Source of the DNA: Chlorokybus atmophyticus
Lineage: Eukaryota > Streptophyta > Chlorokybophyceae > Chlorokybales > Chlorokybaceae
NCBI GenBank assembly: GCA_009103225.1
Contig: RHPI01000585.1
Span: 285,061-349,060 of the forward strand
Length of the DNA stretch: 64,000 nt
Reading direction: 5' to 3'
Within the stretch, counting starts at the first letter, position 1, and every line of letters begins with the position of its first letter. Both the position numbers and the translations under genes were made by a program. The notes under the pieces were generated by a model. The model ran no database searches and was not told the DNA's origin. It saw only the letters and a program-made list of their open reading frames with translations. Positions 45,201 to 52,967 of this stretch are shown here, one piece after another.

Positions 45201-46018
45201 TCGGGTTGCTTGAATTCCAAGCTATGCGACCCTTTCACAGACAATGTAATCCGCTTACCGCCTTTCTTTACTGTGCACAAGCGTGCACCCGTATCCAATG
45301 TCATTGTGACATTATTTTGCCATTCTTGGCCTAGTACCACATCAACACCAGATATGTTGATTGCTACTACTATAAAGGCAAGATTGGCATAATAATTACC
45401 AATTTTAACCTTCAATTTTACTTCTCCCGTCACTGGCAATGTACCCCCAGCACCGGCAGCCGAAAATGCTGAGGGTTTGCGCATGATTTTATTGCGCGCA
45501 ACCCATTGCTCGTCCACGAAGTTGTGTGTCGCACCAGTGTCAATCAAAAACGAGCTATTCACACCTTGCATTGTGCCACTGAATGTCCACAACAAAGGTA
45601 CCACTCGTCCTTGAAAGGTAGCCAAGAATCCGTGACTAATGCGGGGGTTGATTAATATTGCTGATAATCGAATTGTCCCAGTCTCGCGCTTGGTGAATTG
45701 TTTTAAAACAGTACCCCCTCGAGTATACTTCAACCATGGGCCATGATATTTTGGCACCATTGCTACCACACTCAGGGATCTGTGTTTACATTGCAATTCA
45801 CTCAATGTGTGCAACACGTCGGTAAGCATGTTAAATTTCACATGTACCAGTACACAAGTATTTGCTTCCACTGTTGCAACATCAAACAGTGGTAACTTGT
45901 GATGTGTTTGCCATGCATGCGTCATTACATGCATTTGAGACAGATTATCAAACCAGTTAACTGCTTGTATCTCAAGCAACTGACTATCAACCTTTGCTAC
46001 ATCAGCCACAGCGTAATC
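42248..46018 (-). CDS. Chromovirus Pol (protease, RT, RNase H, integrase, chromodomain)
   Basis: An open frame of about 1,256 codons with every domain in order. Protease: [47 protein letters not shown], and the catalytic [13 protein letters not shown]. RNase H: [34 protein letters not shown]. Integrase: zinc domain with CDKCQRDKP, core [29 protein letters not shown], and [20 protein letters not shown] (D, D, E). C-terminus: [18 protein letters not shown] and a chromodomain, [20 protein letters not shown] then [20 protein letters not shown]. The frame begins right after the gag TAG, in the same frame with no ATG until later, so Pol is probably made by stop readthrough. The alternative is internal initiation. 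Confidence 0.9.
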   Translation of the reverse strand, partial: [1256 protein letters not shown]

Positions 46019-46021
46019 CTA
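46019..46021 (-). promoter_or_regulatory. In-frame TAG between gag and pol (readthrough site)
   Basis: Gag ends GTT GAA TAG and the same frame goes on GAT TAC GCT GTG GCT without another stop for about 1,256 codons. The TAG followed by G is a context known to favour readthrough in murine-leukaemia-type retroviruses. A frameshift is not needed. Confidence 0.65.
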
Positions 46022-47485
46022 TTCAACCTTCTTGGCTTTGCCCTTCGCCTTCGTAGGACAGGCCTTTGCAACGTGACCCGGCTGATGGCAGATGAAACAG
46101 GTGCGAGCTGCAGTAGGTGCATTACCAGCAGACGTACCACCAATTCGAGGAGCGAATGTCTTCGCTTTCTTCGCCACATGTACACTCGGCGGAGGATAGC
46201 GCTTTATTCCCCCCCCTTGCGGCTTGGCCATAGCTGTCACGTTCGACTTTTCCTGCACGACCGTGTCATCATTGTACAGGTAAACACTTAGCTTTTGCAG
46301 CTTGGCCAAGTCATCAGGAACCCAAGGAAGCCCCGTTGCAGTGTTGTACTGCAGCTGATCGCGAACACGCGCATCCAAGCCACGCTTGTACAACTCGAAC
46401 TGCTCAGCTTTGTCCATAGGCATCAGGCCGCTATTGGCACGACCAACTAATGCTTGGAACTCCTGCAGATACACTGATGCTGCTCGACCATTCTGTCGCA
46501 ACTTGCTAAGTTTGTTACGAGCCTGAGTAGCCGGATCCATGCCACCATAGCGCTCCATCAGAAACTGAAACAGTGCTGGTACTGTCTTCACAGCGCCATG
46601 CTCTGTTTGTCGTGCCCACTCGGCGAGAGCATCAGATGGCATAAGCAACTCAGCAACGGCAACGTGCTCACCCACCGGGCGCTTTAGCGCTGTCAGGTAA
46701 TGTTCGACAGTCACCACCCAATCATGGATACTTACACTACCGTTAGGCTTGAACTTTTCAGGTTTGTTCAATGCCGTAACCGGCAGCCCCACTGATGCGC
46801 CAACTGATGAAGCAGCACCCGCTACTTGCTGACGCAGCGCCATCAACTCAGATTGCATCGCATCGAGGCGTGCCTCCAACTTCACTCGGCCAGCCAACTT
46901 ATTTTCCAAGTTAGGTCCCAAGTACCAGAACACATCCTTGCAACGCTGCTGCGTTTCAACCATCAAGTTGGCTAAGGCCTCAAACGCCATCCGCTTCCCT
47001 TCGTATGGGAGCGGCCTATCGTAGACGGCCATCAGAGCAGCCACTTTTGGATCACCACGCACGAGTGGCGGAACATTGTTCGTCAACTCGTGCTCAATCA
47101 TGAGGATCACCATCTCCTTACTAGTGCGAGGGAGAGTGGCAAAATCTGTTTCATAGCCATTACGAACCTTCTGCGCCCATGCATCCCACACTTCTTGACG
47201 AAGCTGCGGGTGGGCGTCAAGTAAAGTCTTGCGCTCGCGCGCATACTTTTCAATGGCTCCGCCAATGACACTCGGTGTGTCCATTACAGCTGGCTCACTG
47301 TGGGTAGACAGGTCGGGGGAAGCTTCGCTATCTTGCTTAGCCTCTTCGCTTTTGTCACTGTCAGTGAGCTTATAGCTCTCACTCGTGTCCGAGTCCCTCA
47401 CTTTGTCATCACTGGATGGCTCATATGAGGATGATGAATCAGGGACGGTGAAGTACTTTTCACCTCCCTCTCCTTGGTCAGACAT
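46019..47485 (-). CDS. Chromovirus Gag
   Basis: Starts most likely at the ATG at 47,485 (MSDQGEGGEKYFTVPDSSSS), since the upstream in-frame ATG at 47,527 lies over the primer site. About 488 residues. An acidic serine-rich N-terminus (TSESYKLTDSDKSEEAKQDS) is followed by an Arg-rich helical region, the Gag core (SIHDWVVTVEHYLTALKRPV, LFQFLMERYGGMDPATQARN, YLQEFQALVGRANSGLMPMD) and one CCHC knuckle, CFICHQPGHVAKACP, near the end. It stops at TAG (46,019-46,021) and the same frame continues as Pol. It forms the particle and binds RNA. Confidence 0.85.
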   Translation of the reverse strand: MSDQGEGGEKYFTVPDSSSSYEPSSDDKVRDSDTSESYKLTDSDKSEEAKQDSEASPDLSTHSEPAVMDTPSVIGGAIEKYARERKTLLDAHPQLRQEVWDAWAQKVRNGYETDFATLPRTSKEMVILMIEHELTNNVPPLVRGDPKVAALMAVYDRPLPYEGKRMAFEALANLMVETQQRCKDVFWYLGPNLENKLAGRVKLEARLDAMQSELMALRQQVAGAASSVGASVGLPVTALNKPEKFKPNGSVSIHDWVVTVEHYLTALKRPVGEHVAVAELLMPSDALAEWARQTEHGAVKTVPALFQFLMERYGGMDPATQARNKLSKLRQNGRAASVYLQEFQALVGRANSGLMPMDKAEQFELYKRGLDARVRDQLQYNTATGLPWVPDDLAKLQKLSVYLYNDDTVVQEKSNVTAMAKPQGGGIKRYPPPSVHVAKKAKTFAPRIGGTSAGNAPTAARTCFICHQPGHVAKACPTKAKGKAKKVE

Positions 47486-47511
47486 CTGCCCAAGGATAAC
47501 ACTGTTCGAAT

Positions 47512-47527
47512 AGTGCTCCGATACCAA
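47512..47527 (-). promoter_or_regulatory. Primer-binding site of the chromovirus
   Basis: On the minus strand TTGGTATCGGAGCACT follows the 5' LTR end TGACA directly. It shares TGGTATCGGAGCAC with the inner gypsy site at 21,948 and resembles the initiator tRNA-Met 3' end complement. Confidence 0.7.
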
Positions 47528-47866
47528 TGTCAGGAGAGAGGGTGTGCCCCTCCTCCCTTTAATCCCCTACCCCAACACCACCACCAGCCTCGCCGCCGCC
47601 GCCGCCACTGCCGGGGCAGTTGCCAGAGCAAAAGATGCTCTGGCTATGGCGGCCGCTGCGTTAGCAGCGCCGCCATGCAGCTGATATCCACATGAGACTC
47701 ATGTCTCATGTCGATATCAGTGTTATAGTTAAGTAACACTACATTAGGGCCTTAACACTAGGTTAACGGCCCTAATAAGGCTTAATAGGCTGTATAATCC
47801 CGTTGGGACCCTTATTTAATCCTAAATAAGGGCGGGGAACCTCTATGGAGGTAGCACACCGTTACA
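47528..47866 (-). repeat. 5' LTR of the chromovirus
   Basis: 339 bp, matching 41,787-42,125 except for about four substitutions. Followed by target duplication GCTGT at 47,867-47,871. Confidence 0.85.
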
Positions 47867-48030
47867 GCTGTCACATGATGAACAGTCGCCAATGCAGCCA
47901 TTGATCACGCCTTGACAGTCGCAAATTGCATTACATGTTGCAGTTCTTGACAGTCATCAACGCATTGCAGACTGTCAATGATATTGACAGTCGCCAATGG
48001 ACTGCACTAACCACTCTGGGTCCTATGCAG

Positions 48031-48510
48031 GTTGCTGGGGCGATCTTTGAATGTGAAGATGAAGAAGCCGCCGCCATGGATTTGCGAACTGCAGCGGGGA
48101 TTGTGTGCAACACCAAGCCCAACGCCCCCACCAGAGAGGAGGCAATGGACATGTATGAGTACTACCACCACATCGAGCACACGCTGTTCCACAATGGTCA
48201 CCAGCTGGCATTCAAGGACCCCGACCGAATGGAGCGTGTGCCAGACGAGCTGATCTTGAGAGCAATTGTCAGCTTTGCTGCAAGGAAAAAGTGGTTGGTG
48301 TCCAACAAAGATGTTGAAGGAGGGTGCGAGTGGGGATCCAATCGCAAACTACCAGGTATGCATACTTCACTGCAGCAAGTTAATGACAGTCCTTTGCTGG
48401 TTTCAAGAGTGATGATTTGGTACAATGCAGGGCTTTTGAGCGAGGCAAAGAACAGAAAGCCATTCCGACCCAAGAGGCAGTGGATGCGACAGCCTTCGTC
48501 ATCCTCCTAG
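48031..48510 (+). CDS. Element gene C, exons after the chromovirus
   Basis: Exon 5, 48,031-48,355 (acceptor cctatgcag, donor CCAG|gtatgc), starts in phase 0, exactly matching the phase-0 end of exon 4 at 41,757. It encodes VAGAIFECEDEEAAAMDLRT, EAMDMYEYYHHIEHTLFHNG and RVPDELILRAIVSFAARKKW. Exon 6, 48,431-48,510, joins in phase 1 and gives a basic tail (EAKNRKPFRPKRQWMRQPSS) ending at TAG. The basic end could be a nuclear signal. The family is not recognised. Without the chromovirus the intron would be under 200 bp. Confidence 0.5.
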   Translation, partial: VAGAIFECEDEEAAAMDLRTAAGIVCNTKPNAPTREEAMDMYEYYHHIEHTLFHNGHQLAFKDPDRMERVPDELILRAIVSFAARKKWLVSNKDVEGGCEWGSNRKLPGMHTSLQQVNDSPLLVSRVMIWYNAGLLSEAKNRKPFRPKRQWMRQPSSSS

Positions 48511-48840
48511 GTGGGTGGTTTCCTATGCTATGGTCAAGTTATTGTTTGTGTAAGCACGTGACAGTACAGTTGTTGTGCAGAGCTCAACAAGCACGCGCTG
48601 AGTGTTTGCAAGAGACGCTGTTGAGCAAGGCTGTCGCGGGTGTCTTCACATTGGGGCTGAATCAACTAGGGAGAGCACAAGTCTGGCTTCCAGGCAAAGG
48701 TGCTGGCAACACAACAGACCGATGTTGTTAGCTGCTCCTGCTACCTCCTGTAACCGCAGCTTGAAGTGCATGTAGGAGACTGTAGCTACAGTCTCACTGG
48801 CTTGACACTGATGGGCTGTCGTTTAACAGTCCATTACAGC
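48511..48840. other. No confident gene; element interior
   Basis: One further open stretch (48,588-48,731, RAECLQETLLSKAVAGVFTL) could be an alternative last exon of gene C after acceptor ttgtgcag, but the phase does not agree with the exon 6 stop chosen here. Contains gactgtag/ctacagtc palindromes. Confidence 0.3.
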
Positions 48841-48899
48841 ATTTCTGTGAATTGCATGCGTGTCGGATTGTATGCACCGGGCACAGTGCAGGCACCAGT

Positions 48900-49440
48900 G
48901 CCAAGACCATGCATGGCTTCAATAGCTGTGACATAATGACAGACCATGCATGGTGCGACTGTCAATCAGACCATGTGGTGCGTTGTCTGTTAGGACCAGA
49001 CATGGTGCCGCTTGTGGACCATGCATGGCTTCAATGGCTGTGACATCATGATAGACCATGCATGGTGCGACTGTCAATCAGACCATGTATGGTGCGTTGT
49101 CTGTTAGGACCATGCATGGTACCGCTTGTGGACCATATATGCACAACAACGTCCGTATCCATGGAACGTGCATGGTGCGACTATCGATCACCAGACATGT
49201 GGAAGTAATAAACCATGCCTGGTCTTCTGCGCCAGGGGGCATTGCACCATACATGGTCCTTGCAAACTCATACAAACAGGTCACCATACATGGTGCGACC
49301 CCAAAAAAACATGGGACCGTTCACGTGAGGTTTGGACCATGCATGGTCCGACTGTCATTAACAGTCCGACCATATATGGTCCCACCAAATTCACTTAGCA
49401 GGGGAAAATTCCGGTCCAGAGGTACAGACCATTCATGGTC
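48900..49440. repeat. Right subterminal palindrome array
   Basis: At least twelve atggtcc/ggaccatg or agaccatgcatggtgcgactgtcaatc sites, some as near-exact tandem units of about 110 bp (48,945 and 49,055). It mirrors the left array and merges the palindrome with the GACTGTCA motif in single sites. Confidence 0.7.
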
Positions 49441-49460
49441 CTTTGACGTCAATCGGTGTG
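49441..49460 (-). repeat. Right terminal inverted repeat of the large element
   Basis: ctttgacgtcaatcggtgtg; its reverse complement differs from the left end at two of 20 bases. Confidence 0.65.
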
Positions 49461-49619
49461 AAACATGACCACATAACAACGCCGAGCTGCTCAGTGGCGC
49501 CTTTCATAAACGCAACTTGTGGTGTTGATTTATAACAGCATTAGTCATCTATCAGCTTGTACTACTAATCCCACTGGTGGCGAGGGTTGACAAACACTAT
49601 AAATTAAAATTTCGGAAGC

Positions 49620-51130
49620 TTCTTGTCAAGGACCATGTGGAGCTGCTTAATACTAGTAACCCCCATGTCGATGAACCCTCGCTAACGATAGTCCCTGAGC
49701 AGAACCACTGATCTGTACACGCGCAGCTGTTAGCAACGAGCACCACCACCACCAAGACAGTGCAGTTGTTACCTTAAAGCCTGCCAGTATGTTGCTTGCA
49801 CTCAGCCCTTGCACAAAGCATGGTTTGAGCATCTTCAGAAAGTCTTCGTTATATAGCCCTTTTACATGCCTGTGCGTGTTGAGCCATGCTTGGTACTCCC
49901 TCTTGTACACATATTAGATCTATTGAAGCATGCCACGTGCAGCACTTGCAGCCCGTGTGTCGTGTGTGGCGGGAGCACAGGATCTCCAGTCTTATGTCCT
50001 TGTCTATTGTACTAACATTGTACCGGCTAACGTGTTCATTACAGATCAGCAGGGTAGGATTATAAGGACTAATACCACCAGGCATGTTGAGCTGCAGGTG
50101 GTCAATCCACGTGGAGAAGTGCTCAGTGGTCATCCATGCATTTTCTTGGCAGCTGAGGCTAGCACCTGGCAGGTCAAATGCGTCTCCCCATTTTGGATAG
50201 AGATGCTTGCCTGCTGGGATTTCTGTGGGAGGGATTGCAACTCCAGATGCAGTGACAGCTGCCATTAATGCTATGTGCTGCCTCACTCCAGATGTAGCCA
50301 GTTGTGCATATCTGGATTTGTTGTGCACAGGGTGTGTCAGTCATGTGTTGTGCTAGTAGTCAAGCTGCAACTTACACCACGTGCATGACATTAAGCTTTT
50401 CATTATGACTTGTGTGTTTTTCAAGGTAGAGTCTGGCTCAAAGCCGATCTCGTCGCAGGAGATGATACGGTCAGGCCCATCGTTATAAAGATAAGGACCT
50501 CCTTCAGGCGCTTAAAATAAACTTTGACAATCCACCTTCCAAAGCTGTGGCGCCTGCTGGCATCCACAGCTTCTGCCTTACGCTTGCTGAGCTTGTGCCT
50601 CTTCATGAAGAGGCACCCATCATGCACTATGTATGCCATCTTTGCGCTGCAGTCGTCTTGCATTGTTGAAGAGCAGTTTGCCTACGTGCACCTGAATGTC
50701 GTACTGCATCATGGCACACCCAATATCATTTTGCCATGTAAGCAATTGCATCAACTTGCACTCCTCTTCAACAGTAAACAAGGTAGGCCTCTCCGCTCCT
50801 CTGAAATATGACATGTGTAAGCATGACCCCTTGCACTGTGGCACTCGCAAGCATGTAACAACTGACATGCGCAAAACCAGAACTCACTTGTCTTTGTCTA
50901 AGCGCGCAGGGTCAGCAATGTAGTCCTTCATGGTTGACTCTGGCAGGCCAACCTCTCTTGCAGCCTCACACGCAGACATGCAGCCCTGCTTGGATGGTCT
51001 CTCGCACCTTGGGCAGCAGTGCTTCTGTTTCCTTCCTCTTTATATATGGCCCCCTCTTAGCTAACCTATAGGTTGGTTCAGCTATGCCTTTGCGCGCAGC
51101 TGAACCTGTTTGTTGGTGATGCGTTTTGCA
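49620..51130 (-). pseudogene. Pogo/Tigger-type DDE transposase
   Basis: Read on the minus strand. A helix-turn-helix start (SACEAAREVGLPESTMKDYI, near 50,905-50,970) ends at a gtgag donor. The region 50,620-50,810 has ERPTLFTVEEECKLMQLLTW. Then come SKRKAEAVDASRRHSFGRWI and, near 50,430-50,500, DGPDRIISCDEIGFEPDS, which holds the first catalytic aspartate (DE-x-GF). The DDE core follows at 49,990-50,328 (IALMAAVTASGVAIPPTEIP, ENAWMTTEHFSTWIDHLQLN). At the second catalytic site the codon is AAT (50,038-50,040), giving LLICNEHVSRYN where D is expected. The third site reads LQVLHVACF instead of LQPLDV. A frameshift follows, and the end is KREYQAWLNTHRHVKG, FLKMLKPCFVQGLSASNILA. It is therefore catalytically dead. 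Confidence 0.65.
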
Positions 51131-51314
51131 CTACCTGCTGCAGCCCTTCTCACCTGCCAACAGAGTGCTTGAGATGAGGCACAGGGACATGCTTGCAATA
51201 TGAACTACATGGGCGAGGATGAGAAGACCTCTGAGCCCAATAGTAGACAAGCATAGCATTAGCCTAGCGCAGTAAACAGCAACTTACTTGTGTAGGCATA
51301 GCCTCCTTGCAATG
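51131..51314. other. Short spacer, nothing recognised
   Basis: No motif or repeat boundary seen before the 606-bp repeat. Confidence 0.3.
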
Positions 51315-51920
51315 TGTCATGCCTATCGCCCAAGCATGCCAGTCGTCATCGGGCATGCCTACAGCGAGACCCTCGCCCGGCTTACCAGCATGGCGACCCG
51401 CGCGCGTCACTGACCAGTAGCTAGGTCATGTCTCTAGAGTAGCTCATGACCATAGCCTACACAGGCACCGCGCGTAGCTGTTCAGCTGTGAGTTCAATTA
51501 TAAGTTGGGTTCTATATCGAGTGGGGATTTCCTGTGGAAATAGCCTCGATATGACCGTTAGCTTATGTTCTGGACAGTCATGAGTTGACTTGTATAAGTA
51601 GGCACAGTGTTCACCGGATCAGCTGGTGACACTGTAAGTGAGAAAGCTAAGAGCTTGTGAAGCGACTTGAACTACGAAACACACTATCCCGGTTCCCAAG
51701 AATCCCCTCACCGTGTGAGAACCTGTGCATGTTCTTGTGCACTGTGCTTGTCTTTGCTGTGAGCTTTGTGTACTTGGTCGCGGTGTGCTTGTTGGCATCA
51801 GTCAGGGCATAGCATCCACGTGTTGCTTGCTCATTCACCTCACTTAACAGTGTAATTTCTCTTCCACTCATGCAAAGAACTGTGTAAACAGCACTACCTA
51901 TAGTAGTGGCTTGTTGACTT
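51315..51920 (+). repeat. 606-bp direct repeat, copy 1 (probable LTR)
   Basis: Begins tgtcatgcctatcgccc and ends ggcttgttgactt. Same length as copy 2 at 52,152 with about seven substitutions and no gaps. A TATA-like gtataagtaggcac lies near 51,592. An LTR is likely because a gag gene follows copy 2. Confidence 0.6.
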
Positions 51921-52151
51921 TGTGTGCTACAGCACAGCATGTACACTAGGGAGAACACCGACTCCATCTGCCCGTACTACCCAGCAGCAGCAGACCAGCT
52001 GCACAGAGCACTTGTCACCATGAGGGTTGGGGTCATCTTTTGCCTTTTGCTGCACGTTGCACAGGTGGCGCAGCAGCATGTCCAGCACGGCATGGCTGTC
52101 CATGCAGCTGTCCGAGACAGCGTGACCCTCGACTCCCCTCGACCCGACAGC
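51921..52151. other. 231-bp spacer between the direct repeats
   Basis: Contains a plus-strand frame with MRVGVIFCLLLHVAQVAQQH that looks like a hydrophobic leader but cannot be supported as a gene. It does not match the sequence following copy 2. Confidence 0.3.
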
Positions 52152-52757
52152 TGTCATGCCTATCGCCCAAGCATGCCAGTCGTCATCGGGCATGCCTACA
52201 GCGAGACCCTCGCCCGGCTTACCAGCATGGCGACCCGCGCGCGTCTCTGACCAGTAGCTAGGTCATGTCTCTAGAGTAGCTCATGACCATAGCCTACATA
52301 GGCACCGCGCGTAGCTGTTCAGTTGTGAGTTCAGTTATAAGTTGGGTTCTATATCGAGTGGGGATTTCCTGTGGAAATAGCCTCGATATGACCGTTAGCT
52401 TATGTTCTGGACAGTCATGAGTTGACTTGTATAAGTAGGCACAGTGTTCACCAGATCAGCTGGTGACACTGTAAGTGAGAAAGCTAAGAGCTTGTGAAGC
52501 GACTTGAACTACGAAACACACTGTCCCGGTTCCCAAGAATTCCCTCACCGTGTGAGAACCTGTGCATGTTCTTGTGCACTGTGCTTGTCTTTGCTGTGAG
52601 CTTTGTGTACTTGGTCGCGGTGTGCTTGTTGGCATCAGTCAGGGCATAGCATCCACGTGTTGCTTGCTCATTCACCTCACTTAACAGTGTAATTTCTCTT
52701 CCACTCATGCAAAGAACTGTGTAAACAGCACTACCTATAGTAGTGGCTTGTTGACTT
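52152..52757 (+). repeat. 606-bp direct repeat, copy 2 (probable 5' LTR of the gag element)
   Basis: Followed by tacagtgtcaccctctttgc and, about 210 bp later, the gag start at 52,968. The exact LTR end and primer site could not be fixed. Confidence 0.55.
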
Positions 52758-52967
52758 ACAGTGTCACCCTCTTTGCTCAAGTGAGTGTAGTTGCAGGCTG
52801 TACATCAGCATCGCAATCTGCAGTTGTACACATCGCAGTGCATCGTTGTCACCGTCATCGCATAGCGCGCACAAGCGCTAGTGTGTTGGGTGATAGCAGC
52901 ACTGGAGATCCCATTGTAGAGCACAAACACTCTACCCTTCATCCACTTTCACCATCGCATCAGCTGT

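Larger units (their letters stand above)
41787..47866 (-). mobile_element. Full-length young Ty3/gypsy chromovirus
   Basis: LTRs of 339 bp at 41,787-42,125 and 47,528-47,866, flanked by target duplication GCTGT (41,782-41,786; 47,867-47,871). The element reads on the minus strand: 5' LTR at the right, primer site at 47,512-47,527, intact gag, intact pol with chromodomain, polypurine tract aagtgggggggaa at 42,126-42,138. I count about four differences between the LTRs (near 1%), so the insertion is young. It sits in an intron of element gene C in antisense orientation. All expected domains and active-site residues are present, so it may still be mobile. Confidence 0.9.
29787..49460. mobile_element. 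Large CACTA-like DNA transposon carrying chromatin-type genes (about 19.7 kb)
   Basis: The left end reads CACACGGATTGACGTTAAAG. The right end, reversed, reads CACACCGATTGACGTCAAAG (18 of 20 bases equal). Immediately inside both are arrays of GGACCATGCATGGTCC-type palindromes. The motif TGACAGTC/GACTGTCA recurs throughout the interior on both strands and I did not find it repeated outside. The cargo is three multi-exon genes (30.9-35.3, 35.3-39.5, 40.2-48.5 kb) plus a chromovirus inserted later. CACTA/EnSpm elements are known for CACT(A/G) ends, subterminal repeats bound by transposase and captured host genes. A two-base AA repeat flanks the ends; a three-base duplication is not exact (GAA/AAA). 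Boundaries are seen in sequence; the class is inferred. Confidence 0.6.
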
